Source: CAZXWK01 sp964644675
GTDB lineage: Bacteria; Actinomycetota; Coriobacteriia; Anaerosomatales; JAAXUF01
Direction: 5' to 3'
DNA: 40,884 nucleotides
Assembly: GCA_964644675.1 (NCBI GenBank)
Contig: CAZXWK010000017.1
Coordinates: forward strand, 1 to 40,884
Within the stretch, counting starts at the first letter, position 1, and every line of letters begins with the position of its first letter. Below, piece after piece: positions 14,626-23,316 of the stretch. The translations under genes were made by a program, and so were the position numbers. Below the pieces are notes generated by a model. The model did no database searches. It saw nothing but the letters and a program-made list of their open reading frames with translations, and was not told the DNA's origin.

Positions 14626-15090
14626 CTAGTACTCGCCCTTGATCACGAAGAACGACCCACGGATGGTCCCGGCGAGCTTGGACTTCTGCCGAGCGAACTT
14701 GAACCTGCCCTCGAGCTCGGCGGGCACCTCCATGCCCTCCGACAGCTTGAAGCCCACGGCGCGCTTCTTGGGATCGTCGAGGGTGTAGAGCACGTTCACC
14801 GAAAGCCCGTCCTCGTAGAAGACGTAGGCCCAGCGGATCCCGTCGACCTCGAACATCGAAGTCTCGAGGGGCTTCGCCGAGAACTCTATGTCGCGCTCCT
14901 GCTTCAGGACCCGGTTGACGTACTCCAAGGTGTCGGCGCTTTCGCTCGCCGGCACCACGGTGAAGGGGTGCTTGTACTTGTTCATGAAGTACCGCGCCTC
15001 GTTGGCACGCAGGCCCGCGAGGGCTTCGGCGACCGGCGACGACTCGAGGCCTACGGTTGACACGTTCTGGAAGTCGACCACGTACGACAC
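14626..15090 (-). CDS. Conserved protein of unknown function
   Basis: A 154-aa soluble protein starting at GTG 15090 with AAGGAGGG upstream. It has an alternating strand/helix pattern: NEARYFMNKYKHPFTVVPASESADTLEYVNRVLKQERDIEFSAKPLETSMFEVDGIRWAYVFYEDGLSVNVLYTLDDPKKRAVGF. No signal peptide or membrane helix and no family I recognise. It is divergently arranged from the DUF488 gene at 15219. Confidence 0.72.
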   Translation of the reverse strand: MSYVVDFQNVSTVGLESSPVAEALAGLRANEARYFMNKYKHPFTVVPASESADTLEYVNRVLKQERDIEFSAKPLETSMFEVDGIRWAYVFYEDGLSVNVLYTLDDPKKRAVGFKLSEGMEVPAELEGRFKFARQKSKLAGTIRGSFFVIKGEY

Positions 15091-15218
15091 GTGCGTCCCT
15101 CCTTCGAAAGGTGGGGATGATTCATCCCGAGGTTCTACTTGCCCAATTGCAGCGCAAGCGGCGTGCCCAGATACGCGGGGCGGGCGCACTGAGACGCGAA
15201 CGCGGGAATCTAGTACCC

Positions 15219-15578
15219 ATGACCATTCGGCTCAAACGCGTCTACCAGCCCGCCGATCCCGGCGACGGCTACCGCATCCTCGTCGATCGGCTCTGGCCGC
15301 GCGGCATGACCAAGGCGGCCGCGCACGTGGACCTGTGGCTCCGACCCATCGCGCCGAGCAACGAACTGCGCACGTGGTACGGCCACGACGTGGTTCGCTG
15401 GGACGAGTTCCAGTCGCGCTACCGAGAAGAACTTGCCACGCACGGCGAACTTCTCGACCTCGTCCTCGACATCGAGCGCCACGAGAAGACCGTGACGCTC
15501 CTCTTCGGGGCGAAGGACGAGGAACACAACGAGGCCGCGGTCATCCTGTCCGCGCTGCTCGCACGAGCCTCGGCGTAG
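15219..15578 (+). CDS. DUF488-family protein
   Basis: A 119-aa protein with the short DUF488 pattern: IRLKRVYQPADPGDGYRILVDRLWPRGMTK (RxYxP...DGxRxLVDRLWPRG), DLWLRPIAPSNELRTWYGHDVVRWDEFQSRYREEL, and a C-terminal VTLLFGAKDEEHNEAAVILSALL (TLLYxAKDxxxNxAxVL). Start is ATG 15219. Function is unknown. Confidence 0.9.
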   Translation: MTIRLKRVYQPADPGDGYRILVDRLWPRGMTKAAAHVDLWLRPIAPSNELRTWYGHDVVRWDEFQSRYREELATHGELLDLVLDIERHEKTVTLLFGAKDEEHNEAAVILSALLARASA

Positions 15579-15668
15579 CCCACTTCGAGCGCGGGGGAGG
15601 GCAGCCACGCTCGAAATGGCGGCCGCTCTCAATCGCCTTCAGGCAACGAACGCGCAACAGCTCGCGAC

Positions 15669-15708
15669 GGTTACCTAGCTCTGAGATGTATAGTGCTTCT
15701 AGGTAACC
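15669..15708. promoter_or_regulatory. Perfect palindrome upstream of padR, probable PadR operator
   Basis: GGTTACCTAG (15669-15678) and CTAGGTAACC (15699-15708) are exact inverted repeats with a 20-bp spacer, 37 bp upstream of the PadR start. The spacer contains TGTATAGTGC, a possible -10 region. Position and symmetry fit an autoregulatory operator of a dimeric winged-helix repressor. Confidence 0.75.
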
Positions 15709-15744
15709 CCGATCGTCCCGCCGGCCCGGCGCAGAGGAGGAGCG

Positions 15745-16131
15745 ATGGAGATCAGCAAGGACCTGGTAGCGGCATCCTCGACGCCGCTCGTGCTCGCGAT
15801 CCTCGCCGAGGGAGACAGCTACGGCTACGCGATCCTTCAGCGCGTCCGCGAGCTCTCGGGTGGGAGCCTGGAGTGGACGGACGGGATGCTCTACCCGGTG
15901 TTGCACCGCCTGTCACGTCAGGGCCACGTCGAAGACCGCTGGGAGACCGCCGAGAACGGCCGTCGTCGCAAGTACTACCGCATCACCGAGCAGGGTCGTG
16001 CCCAGCTCGCCGAGCAGCGCTCGCAGTGGCAGGCCGTCGACGCGACGCTCCGAGGCATCTGGAAGGCGAGTGCGGTTGGATCCGGCGCCGTCGGCTGCAC
16101 GAGCGGCACACTCTCGATGGAAGGGGTCTAG
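15745..16131 (+). CDS. PadR-family transcriptional regulator
   Basis: A 128-aa winged-helix protein: TPLVLAILAEGDSYGYAILQRVRELSGGSLEWTDGMLYPVLHRLSRQGHVEDRWETAENGRRRKYYRITEQGRAQL. This is a full PadR N-terminal domain with the wing GRRRKYY. The tail after residue 95 is short, without the larger C-terminal dimer domain of PadR-s1 proteins. It overlaps neither neighbour, but the next gene starts four bases after the stop, so they form an operon. It probably represses itself and its membrane partner through the palindrome at 15669. Confidence 0.93.
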   Translation: MEISKDLVAASSTPLVLAILAEGDSYGYAILQRVRELSGGSLEWTDGMLYPVLHRLSRQGHVEDRWETAENGRRRKYYRITEQGRAQLAEQRSQWQAVDATLRGIWKASAVGSGAVGCTSGTLSMEGV

Positions 16132-16134
16132 CCC

Positions 16135-17505
16135 ATGTCCAACGCCCAAGACCCGAGCGTCGAAGCGCAGATCGACCAGTGGCGCAGCTACCTGCAGGCA
16201 CGCCAGGCGATCGAGCCCGTAGACGTTGCGGAGCTGGAGGACCACCTGCGCGAACAGATCGCCTCGCTGCAGGACTCAGGTCTGGATGGCGACGAGGCGT
16301 TCCTGGTCGCGGTCAAGCGCATGGGTCGCCAAGACGCGCTTTCCCGCGAATTCGCACGGGAGCACTCGGACCGTCTCTGGAAGCAGCTCGTCATGGTGGG
16401 CTCGGACGACACCGGCTCGCGAGCGGCCGCACGGACCGACGCACTCGTGGCGTTCGCGCTCGCGATCGCGGCGGCGATCCTCATCAAGGTGCCCTCACTC
16501 TTCGGGCTGAATATGGACGAGGACGCCGGCTTCTACGCGCGCAACCTCAGCCTGTTCGTGCTGCCACTCCTGACCGGATACTTCGCCTGGAAGCGCAAGG
16601 TGCCGGCGAAGACGGCGCGCTGGCTGGGCGCGGCGCTCGTCACCGGTGCCGTGTTCGCGAACGTGTATCCGTTCACCGAAGGTGGCTCCACAGAGGTCCT
16701 GACCGCCGTGCACTTGCCCATCGCCCTGTGGGTCTCGGTCGTGGGAGTCGCCTACGCTGCGAACCGCTGGCGCGATACCGAGGGCCGCATGGACTTCGTT
16801 CGATTCTCGGGCGAGCTGTTCATCTACTACGTGCTGATCGCGCTGGGCGGCGGCGTGCTGATGGGGCTCATGGCCCTGATCTTCGGCGCCATCGGTGTGG
16901 ACGTGGGACCGCTGCTCGAATCGTGGGTTCTGCCCTGCGGCGCCGTAGGTGCGGTACTGGTGGCGTCGTGGCTCGTCGAAGCGAAGCAGAGCGTGATCGA
17001 GAACATGACGCCCGTGCTGACCAAGCTCTTCACGCCGTTGTTCGCGGCACTGCTGGTGGCATTCCTGGGCACGATGTTGTGGACGCGCAACGGGGTGAAG
17101 GTCGACCGCGACGTGCTGATCGTGTTCGACCTGCTGCTCGTGGTCGTTCTGGCGCTCGTCATCTACTCGGTGTCCGCCCGCGACCGGCTGTCACCGCCCG
17201 GCCTGTTCGACGTTCTGCAGACCGTGCTCGTGATCAGTGCGTTGCTCGCTGACGCCGTCGCCCTCTGGGCGATCGCCGCGCGGATCACGGAGTTCGGCCT
17301 GACGCCCAACCGGGTCGCGGCCCTGGGGATGAACGTCATCTTGCTGGTCAACCTCGTATGGACCGCCGTGCTCTACGTGCGGTTCCTCCGGGGCCACGCC
17401 CCGTTCTCGAGAATCGAGCGGTGGCAGACCGGCTACATTCCCGTCTACGCGGCGTGGGCGGCGTTCGTCGTAGTGGCGTTCCCGCCTCTGTTCGGGTACA
17501 TCTGA
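16135..17505 (+). CDS. Permease-prefix-domain membrane protein, PadR partner
   Basis: A 456-aa protein. Residues 1-85 are a soluble helical permease-prefix-like domain (EAQIDQWRSYLQARQAIEPVDVAELEDHLREQIASLQDSGLDGDEAFLVAVKRMG, the pattern found in many PadR-linked membrane proteins). About ten to eleven membrane helices follow to the C-terminus. A charged AREHSDRLWKQL segment links the two parts. It is co-transcribed with padR, as usual for this family. Transport substrate or signalling role is unknown. Confidence 0.85.
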   Translation: MSNAQDPSVEAQIDQWRSYLQARQAIEPVDVAELEDHLREQIASLQDSGLDGDEAFLVAVKRMGRQDALSREFAREHSDRLWKQLVMVGSDDTGSRAAARTDALVAFALAIAAAILIKVPSLFGLNMDEDAGFYARNLSLFVLPLLTGYFAWKRKVPAKTARWLGAALVTGAVFANVYPFTEGGSTEVLTAVHLPIALWVSVVGVAYAANRWRDTEGRMDFVRFSGELFIYYVLIALGGGVLMGLMALIFGAIGVDVGPLLESWVLPCGAVGAVLVASWLVEAKQSVIENMTPVLTKLFTPLFAALLVAFLGTMLWTRNGVKVDRDVLIVFDLLLVVVLALVIYSVSARDRLSPPGLFDVLQTVLVISALLADAVALWAIAARITEFGLTPNRVAALGMNVILLVNLVWTAVLYVRFLRGHAPFSRIERWQTGYIPVYAAWAAFVVVAFPPLFGYI

Positions 17506-17574
17506 GACACGATCAAGCGGCGCGTACTTCCTGCCACGCGCAGGACGCGCTCCGGCGCCGAGGAGCGAACCCGC

Positions 17575-17991
17575 ATGCGACGTATCGGAGGCGTTGTGAT
17601 GCGAACCGTCTTCGCCGTTCTCGTGCTCGCGCTAGCAGCCACCGCCGCTTCGGGGTGTGTCACCCTCTACGGCCCGACCACTCAGACCACCCCGGCGCGA
17701 GTGACCACCGCTTCGGTCGATGCCACCGAGAAGCCCCCGACCGTGATGGTCGCGGTCCCCGACGTGCTCCACGCGCTCTCGATCCACGGGATGAACACGA
17801 GCTACGACGTGAGCCCCGAGGCCGCAGCCGCCGAGATCAAGGGTTTCGCGAGCGGAGTCATCTCCGATGCGCGACTCGTGCCCGACGTCGCGCTCCAGGC
17901 GATCTCGCTTGAGGACACTCAGTCACCGGCACCCGGCACCGCCGTTCCCGAAGGCTCGGTCGTGCACGTGAAGATCGGGTTCGGTGACTGA
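17575..17991 (+). CDS. Lipoprotein with PASTA-like domain
   Basis: A 138-aa lipoprotein (or 130 aa from ATG 17599, which has GGAGG upstream). The signal peptide ends in the lipobox AASGC. After a threonine-rich linker, VMVAVPDVLHALSIHGMNTSYDVSPEAAAAEIKGF and PAPGTAVPEGSVVHVKIGFGD resemble a PASTA fold, whose C-terminal strand typically reads P-x-G-x-x-V-x-x-G-x-x-V. PASTA domains bind peptidoglycan fragments in some proteins. Confidence 0.75.
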   Translation: MRRIGGVVMRTVFAVLVLALAATAASGCVTLYGPTTQTTPARVTTASVDATEKPPTVMVAVPDVLHALSIHGMNTSYDVSPEAAAAEIKGFASGVISDARLVPDVALQAISLEDTQSPAPGTAVPEGSVVHVKIGFGD

Positions 17992-18030
17992 ACCGCGCTT
18001 GCGGGGACGTCGACCGCCCGGGCGCCGAGC

Positions 18031-18390
18031 TCAGTCCGCGAGGTTCTCGGCGAGGAGCCTCTCGAGATCCGGGAACTCGACGCCGCCGTTCTCGGCATAG
18101 AGGAGCGGCGCGATCCGCATCTGCTCCAGGAGCTCGAAGTCTTCATCCGCCGCCGCGTGGCTCGGCAAGACGGCGAACCTGGGTGGCAGACCCGCAGTCC
18201 ACGCGCCCTGATACATCGCGTCGATGGCCTCGCGCGGCGTGGCGTGGATCTCGAACAGGGCCGCTGCCAGGTCGTTGTCGCCCATCACGTACAGGCTGCG
18301 ACCGCGAGCGTGGGTGTCGGACTGCACGTCGAACCCACGCGACACGAGCGCCGTGCGCAGCGCTTCTCGGACGGCAGACACCTCGGCCAT
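18031..18390 (-). CDS. Small conserved protein of unknown function
   Basis: A 119-aa soluble protein starting at ATG 18390. SAVREALRTALVSRGFDVQSDTHARGRSLYVMGDNDLAAALFEIHATPREAIDAMYQGAWTAGLPPRFAVLP suggests a mixed alpha/beta domain with a helical C-terminus (DEDFELLEQMRIAPLLYAENGGVEFPDLERLL). No family recognised. A small inverted repeat (GGTCGA-N7-TCGACC, about 18411-18429) lies upstream of its start. Confidence 0.7.
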   Translation of the reverse strand: MAEVSAVREALRTALVSRGFDVQSDTHARGRSLYVMGDNDLAAALFEIHATPREAIDAMYQGAWTAGLPPRFAVLPSHAAADEDFELLEQMRIAPLLYAENGGVEFPDLERLLAENLAD

Positions 18391-18671
18391 GCGGGGCTCC
18401 TCGGACGGGCGGTCGAAACGGTCTCGACCGAAGGTACCACCCGGAGGTGGACCGTTGCCGATGTGCGCGGACGCGGGCCGGGCCGCACCACGCGGCGCGG
18501 ACACGCGTTCCGCGCCCGCGCCCTGCGCGCTGTCGAGCACCCACCGCCACTGCTACAGTTGAGCGGGCGGAGCCCCGCCGGGGATGACCTTCGCGACGCC
18601 CGACACCGGTCTGCGCGCGGTACCCCAGCGCCCAGCACCGGAACGACGGACCCACTGAAGCTGGAGAGACC

Positions 18672-19079
18672 GTGCACGCGAGCCTCGAACCACGAACCAG
18701 CCTTGCGGTAGCCGGCGCAGCGGCGCTCGTCGCCGCGGGAACCGCGCTGGTGCCGCACCAGGTGCCGATCCTGCCCTGGGGTCTCGCGGCGGCGTTCGGG
18801 GTGCTCGCGGGGTCACTGCATGCCGCGTCGGTCCGCGCCGTCCCCGAGGATTTCAGACGCGCCGAGGACGCCGTCGCGGTCCGAAAGGTCCTCATGTCGA
18901 CGGCCGTCGGGCGCTACGCGGTGATCGCGCAGTGGTCGTGCGTTGCGGTGATCGGCGCGCTCGCGCTGATCTCCAACGACTTCATCGCGACCGGCCTGGG
19001 GAGCTACGCGATCTTCATGATGTTTCGCGAGCTCACCGCCGTGCGCACACTCTTCTGGCTGACGTCGGCCGGGCGCTAG
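18672..19079 (+). CDS. Four-TM protein of unknown function
   Basis: A 135-aa membrane protein with helices around residues 10-28, 33-50, 79-98 and 103-122. GTG 18672 follows GGAGAG. The 281 bp upstream, shared with the divergent gene at 18390, probably holds both promoters, but I see no convincing -35/-10 pair. No family recognised. Confidence 0.7.
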   Translation: MHASLEPRTSLAVAGAAALVAAGTALVPHQVPILPWGLAAAFGVLAGSLHAASVRAVPEDFRRAEDAVAVRKVLMSTAVGRYAVIAQWSCVAVIGALALISNDFIATGLGSYAIFMMFRELTAVRTLFWLTSAGR

Positions 19080-19194
19080 GGAGCCGAGCGCCCGAGTGTC
19101 CCCTCAGCTACCCTACGATCGAGACCTCGGCTTCACCTAGACCGCTCGGCGGGGCGAACGCGCCGGGTGTCGAGTCTGCGGGAACAGGAGTGAG

Positions 19195-19725
19195 ATGACG
19201 TACGTGGCGCTGCTCAGAGGCATCAACGTGGGCGGGAACCGCAAGGTGGACATGAAGCTGCTCAAGGCCACCTTCGAGCGCCTGGGGCTCGTCGACGTCC
19301 GCACCTACATCAACTCCGGAAACGTGATCTTCACGACCGACGACGACCGAGACGGGCTGACCGAACGCATCGAGAACGCCATCGAGAAGGACTTCGGGTT
19401 CCGCGTGAGGGTCATCATCAGAAGCGACCGCGAACTCGGCGAGCTCGTCGCAAGCCTCCCGGGGGACTGGCGCAACGACGACGAGGCCAAGTGCGACGTG
19501 ATGTTCCTCGGTCCCGAGATCGACGAGGAGACCGTGCTCGACTCGCTCACGATCAAGCCCGGCATCGACGAGGTCATCCACGTGCCGGGCGCCGTCCTGT
19601 GGCATGTCGAACGCCCCAAGGTCACCCGCAGCGGGCTGCTCAAGATCGTCGGCACCGAGCTCTACGCTCGCATGACCGTGCGCAACTGCAACACTGCCCG
19701 CAAGCTGAACGAACTGATGCGCTGA
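19195..19725 (+). CDS. DUF1697-family protein
   Basis: A 176-aa protein opening with the DUF1697 signature YVALLRGINVGGNRKVDMKLLKATFERLGLVDVRTYINSGNVIFTTDD. It ends with VTRSGLLKIVGTELYARMTVRNCNTARKLNELM, the usual family C-terminus. Length matches the family. Function is unknown. ATG 19195 follows ACAGGAGTG. Confidence 0.93.
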   Translation: MTYVALLRGINVGGNRKVDMKLLKATFERLGLVDVRTYINSGNVIFTTDDDRDGLTERIENAIEKDFGFRVRVIIRSDRELGELVASLPGDWRNDDEAKCDVMFLGPEIDEETVLDSLTIKPGIDEVIHVPGAVLWHVERPKVTRSGLLKIVGTELYARMTVRNCNTARKLNELMR

Positions 19726-19768
19726 CAGACACGCCGACGTCCCACCCACGCCGAGGAAGGAGCGCGTC

Positions 19769-20149
19769 ATGACCGACAAGTCCGTCGCCGAGAAGGCCCG
19801 CGTCAAGCCCGGCACGACGGTGGCGGTTCTCGAGGGCGCCGTCGACGCCGTCGTCGCGTCGCTGGGATTCGCGCCCGACACGGCGTTCGTCGACGCCGCC
19901 GAGGCCGACGTCGTCATCCTGTTCGCCACCACGGGCGAGCAGCTCGACACGGGATTGCCCGCAGCCGTGGCGTCGCTCAAACCGGGCGCGGCGGTATGGG
20001 TCTTCTTCCGCAAGGGCTCGAAGGGCGCCGGCGTCGAGATCAACCGCGACCGGGTCTGGGCACTCGCCGAGACCCTCGATCTCAGGCCGCTCGGCCTCAT
20101 GAGCGTCGACGAGACGTGGTCGGTCTTCCGGCTGCGGCCGGCCGTCTAG
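19769..20149 (+). CDS. DUF3052-like protein
   Basis: A 126-aa Rossmann-like domain: EKARVKPGTTVAVLEGAVDAVVASLGF, ADVVILFATTGEQLDTGLPAAVASLKPGAAVWVFFRKGSKG, then VEINRDRVWALAETLDLRPLGLMSVDETWSVFRLRP. This fits DUF3052, a small alpha/beta family of unknown function. ATG 19769 follows GAAGGAG. Confidence 0.82.
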   Translation: MTDKSVAEKARVKPGTTVAVLEGAVDAVVASLGFAPDTAFVDAAEADVVILFATTGEQLDTGLPAAVASLKPGAAVWVFFRKGSKGAGVEINRDRVWALAETLDLRPLGLMSVDETWSVFRLRPAV

Positions 20150-20167
20150 CCAGACAGGGGAGAGCCC

Positions 20168-20419
20168 GTGAGCATCGTGTTCGCCGACCAGACCGAGTCC
20201 TACCTCCTCGAGTCCATCCGAAGGTTCTTCGCCGAGGAACTCGAACAGGACATCGGCGACCTCAAGGCGCGTCTCGTGCTCGACTACTTCGTGCGGGAGA
20301 TCGGCCCAAGCGTGTACAACCAGGCGATCGCCGACGCGCAGAAGACACTCGAGCAGGCCGTGTCCGACCTGGGTGGAGTACGGTTCGAGCCCGAGTTCGA
20401 CTACTGGAAGCAGCGCTGA
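20168..20419 (+). CDS. DUF2164-family protein
   Basis: An 83-aa helical protein: IRRFFAEELEQDIGDLKARLVLDYFVREIGPSVYNQAIADAQKTLEQ. This is the DUF2164 pattern (I-x-x-YFxEELxxxIGxLxAxxLLDFxxxxIGPxxYNxAI). Function is unknown. GTG 20168 follows GGGGAGAG, 18 bp after the DUF3052 gene, so the two are probably co-transcribed. Confidence 0.9.
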   Translation: MSIVFADQTESYLLESIRRFFAEELEQDIGDLKARLVLDYFVREIGPSVYNQAIADAQKTLEQAVSDLGGVRFEPEFDYWKQR

Positions 20420-20512
20420 GGTATCCGAGCCGGGTCTCTTCCGCCGAGCAACGCGGGGGAGCCGAAGCGGGTAGACACGTCCCGCGAACGAGCGACAGGA
20501 GCGAACGCGACC

Positions 20513-21358
20513 ATGCAACACACCGAGGGACGCTTCAACGGAACCGGCGGCATAGAGCTCTACCACCAGAAGTGGGAACCCGACGAGCCTGCTGCCGCAG
20601 TGGTCGTACTGGTCCACGGGGTCGGGGAGCACAGCGGTCGCTATCCGTACCTGGTCGGCCCACTCGTCGAGGCCGGCTATGCGGTCTACGGCTACGACCA
20701 CCGCGGCCATGGCCGTTCGGACGGTAGACGCGTCCACGTCGACCGCTGGTCGGAGTACCGCGACGACCTGAAGACCTTCCTCGGCGTCGTCGCGCGCGAA
20801 CAACCCTCGAGCCCGGTCGTCATCTACGGCCACAGCATGGGCTCGCTCGTGGTGCTCGACTACCTGCTGCACTCGACCGAGGGGCTGAGCGCCGCCGTGA
20901 TCAGCGGAGTCGCTCTCGAGCCGGTCGGAGTGGGGAGCCCCGCCCTCATCGCCCTCGCACGGGTGCTCACGCACGTGACGCCCCGGCTGGCAATCCCGCT
21001 CGGCATCGAATCCAGTTCGCTCACGCGCGACCCGGAAGCTCTCGCCGCCTTGGACGCCGACGACCTCATGGAGCCGAAGGCGACCGTGCGCTGGGGGACG
21101 GAGAGTCTCGACACCGTCGCGTCGATCAAGTCGGGCATGGACACCATCGACATCCCGGTTCTCGTGGTCCACGGCGGCGGAGATCCGCTCAACGCGCCGA
21201 GCGGTGCGCGGGCCCTGTACGAAGCGCTGCCCAACCCCGAGAAGCAGCTGCGAATCTATCCCGACGTCCGCCACGAACCGCACAACGACCTCGGACACGA
21301 GCAGCTCGCCGCCGACGTCCGCCAGTGGCTCGACGAACAACTCGGCACCGCGCGGTAG
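20513..21358 (+). CDS. Monoacylglycerol lipase / lysophospholipase-like alpha/beta hydrolase
   Basis: A 281-aa hydrolase of the serine aminopeptidase (Hydrolase_4) type. VVVLVHGVGEHSGRYPYLVGPLVEAGYAVYGYDHRGHGRSDGRRVHVDRWSEYRDDL is the diagnostic HGxGEHxGRY...DxRGHGxS segment. VIYGHSMGSLVVLDYL holds the nucleophile Ser; VLVVHGGGDPLNAPSGA holds the catalytic Asp; YPDVRHEPHND holds the His. Cytoplasmic, without a signal peptide. Likely a monoacylglycerol lipase or related esterase. Confidence 0.92.
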   Translation: MQHTEGRFNGTGGIELYHQKWEPDEPAAAVVVLVHGVGEHSGRYPYLVGPLVEAGYAVYGYDHRGHGRSDGRRVHVDRWSEYRDDLKTFLGVVAREQPSSPVVIYGHSMGSLVVLDYLLHSTEGLSAAVISGVALEPVGVGSPALIALARVLTHVTPRLAIPLGIESSSLTRDPEALAALDADDLMEPKATVRWGTESLDTVASIKSGMDTIDIPVLVVHGGGDPLNAPSGARALYEALPNPEKQLRIYPDVRHEPHNDLGHEQLAADVRQWLDEQLGTAR

Positions 21359-21699
21359 CGCGACGCTGAAGGCAGGGCACGCGTTCGCCGGGCGTCCGCA
21401 CGGCCTCCACAGGCCGCCCGACGAGGGAGGATGCGCCGATCACGGTATGCACGCCGGCTGCGGCGAGACCCGAGCCGACGCGTCCGTCCGAGCCCACCGC
21501 ACCCCAGTGACCGCCGGGATACTCAAATCAGGCATCCGCACTACCGAACACGCCGGCCGTGCGCTACCCTTGACCTGCGCGATCGCCCTATGCGCGACAC
21601 TCCGCACGTACCGGCTGGTTGTCACGGTCTTCCATAGGGTACAAGCTTCGCGTGGGCAGTCATCGGGCCCACAGGCTCGGCGGACCGGAGGAGCGGCGT
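21359..21699. other. Intergenic stretch without recognisable gene
   Basis: 341 bp between the lipase and the HD-GYP gene. No open frame here has a convincing ribosome site or protein pattern. The last 100 bp probably hold the HD-GYP promoter, but I see no clear -35/-10 pair and no cyclic-di-GMP riboswitch core. Confidence 0.6.
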
Positions 21700-22854
21700 A
21701 TGCCAGATAGTGCATCAAGGCGCGCTCTTCATGCAATTTCGAGAATGCCCTCAGTCGAGCTCACGCGACTGCTCGAGGTCAGCGGCGATCTTGCTGCGTC
21801 CCTCGACATCGACGACGTCCTCCAGACCGCGATCGAGAGTGCGGTGCGGGTCTTGGGTCTCGAGACCGGTGCGATCTACCTGCTCGATGCCTCGACCCTC
21901 GTTCTCGGCGCCGCCACGCCACCGCTTCCGCCCGAGTTCCCCGATGCGTTCCGACGGGAGCCCCTGGCCGACCACCCGCACGTCTCCGACTGCATCGCGC
22001 AACACGAACCGATCGTCGTCCCCGATCGATCGCTCGTCGAGATGAGCGCTGCCGAGAAGGCCGTCTGCGAGGCCCGCGGGCTGTGTTCGATCCTCTACGT
22101 CCCGCTGCTGGTAGCCGACGACGCCGTTGGCGCGTTCATCGTCGCGTCAAGCAGTGCCGTGCACGAGTTCGGCGAGCACGACGTCGATGTCTGTCGCGCA
22201 CTGTCGCACGAGATCGGGCTCGCGCTCGTGAACGCTCGCCTCTACGAATCACTCGAGCGCTCGCACCAGGAACTCGCCTGGGCCTACGACGCAACGCTCG
22301 AAGGGTGGTCCCTCGCGCTGGAGATGCGCGACGACGAGACGAACGGACACGCACTTCGCGTTTCGACGCTCTCGGTTGAACTCGGTCGGGCGATCGGCAT
22401 GTCCGAGGACGAGCTCGTCCACGTGCGGCGCGGAGCGCTGCTGCACGACATCGGCAAGATGGTCGTTCCCGACGCCATTCTCCACAAGCCGGGTCCACTC
22501 ACCGAGGACGAGTGGGAGATCATGCGGCGCCACCCGGAGAACGGACGGGACTTCCTATCCAAGATCGACTACCTCGCACCCGCGCTCGACATCCCGTACT
22601 GCCACCACGAGTGGTGGGACGGCAGTGGCTATCCCCGGGGTCTGGCCGGCATGGAGATTCCGCTCGCGGCCCGCGTGTTCGCCGTGGTCGACACGTTCGA
22701 CGCCCTGACCTCGGACCGTCCGTATCGTGCGGCCTGGTCGGAGGAGGCGGCGATCGACCACATCCGTGCTCGCGCCGGGACGCACTTCGATCCCCACGTC
22801 GTTGACGCGTTCCTGCACAACCTCGGCGTCCACACGGACCGTCAGAGCGCCTGA
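21700..22854 (+). CDS. GAF-HD-GYP cyclic-di-GMP phosphodiesterase
   Basis: A 384-aa signalling protein. Residues about 20-180 are a GAF sensor domain (LEVSGDLAASLDIDDVLQTAIESAVRVLGLETGAIYLLD through IGLALVNARLYESLE). A short coiled linker leads to an HD-GYP domain: NGHALRVSTLSVELGRAIG, LLHDIGKMVVPDAILHKPGPLTEDEWEIMRRHPENG, CHHEWWDGSGYPRGLAGMEIPLAARVFAVVDTFDALTSDRPYR. Both the HD pair (HDIGK) and the GYP motif (GSGYP) are intact, so it is probably an active c-di-GMP hydrolase. ATG 21700 follows CGGAGGAGCGG. The GAF ligand is unknown. Confidence 0.95.
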   Translation: MPDSASRRALHAISRMPSVELTRLLEVSGDLAASLDIDDVLQTAIESAVRVLGLETGAIYLLDASTLVLGAATPPLPPEFPDAFRREPLADHPHVSDCIAQHEPIVVPDRSLVEMSAAEKAVCEARGLCSILYVPLLVADDAVGAFIVASSSAVHEFGEHDVDVCRALSHEIGLALVNARLYESLERSHQELAWAYDATLEGWSLALEMRDDETNGHALRVSTLSVELGRAIGMSEDELVHVRRGALLHDIGKMVVPDAILHKPGPLTEDEWEIMRRHPENGRDFLSKIDYLAPALDIPYCHHEWWDGSGYPRGLAGMEIPLAARVFAVVDTFDALTSDRPYRAAWSEEAAIDHIRARAGTHFDPHVVDAFLHNLGVHTDRQSA

Positions 22855-22939
22855 CTCGGGGTACACTCTGGCGAGCCGGTCGCCCTTCGGACTCGACACG
22901 CTCGCAGGGCGGGACGCCGCGACCGAACAGGAGTCATCC

Positions 22940-23314
22940 ATGGCCGAGCGATCGTCAGCCACCACCATCGACGACTACATCGCCGAGTTCCCGCCCGAGA
23001 CCCAGGCCGTCCTGCAGCAGATGCGCGAGCTGATCAGGGACACGGCACCTCCCGAGGCGGTCGAGACGATCAGCTACGCGATCCCTACGTTCGACCTCAA
23101 GGGTAAGCACCTTGCGCACTTCGCCGGCTACGCTCACCACGTCGGGCTCTACCCGACGCCGGTCGGCATGGAGGCGTTCAAGGCGGATCTCGCGCCCTAC
23201 AAGCAGGGAAAGGGCTCCGTGCAGTTCCCCCTCGACGAACCGTTGCCGGCCGATCTGATCCGCCGCATCATCGCCTACCGCGTCGAGGGCGTCCTCGGAC
23301 GTCAGGCCAAGTAG
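22940..23314 (+). CDS. DUF1801-type protein
   Basis: A 124-aa protein: TIDDYIAEFPPETQAVLQQMRELIRDTAPPEAVETISYAIPTFDLKGKHLAHFAGYAHHVGLYPTPVGMEAFKADLAPYKQGKGSVQFPLDEPLPADLIRRIIAYRV. This is the DUF1801 (YdhG-like) pattern; some relatives are called iron chaperones by analogy with frataxin folds, without strong biochemical support here. ATG 22940 follows ACAGGAG. Confidence 0.92.
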   Translation: MAERSSATTIDDYIAEFPPETQAVLQQMRELIRDTAPPEAVETISYAIPTFDLKGKHLAHFAGYAHHVGLYPTPVGMEAFKADLAPYKQGKGSVQFPLDEPLPADLIRRIIAYRVEGVLGRQAK

Positions 23315-23316
23315 CC

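Noticed and set aside
19640..21340. A 566-codon minus-strand open frame over the DUF3052, DUF2164 and lipase genes
   Set aside because: It is antisense to well-recognised plus-strand families and has no recognisable domain.
21600..21699. A cyclic-di-GMP riboswitch upstream of the HD-GYP gene
   Set aside because: The conserved GEMM core sequences are not there and no matching fold is visible.
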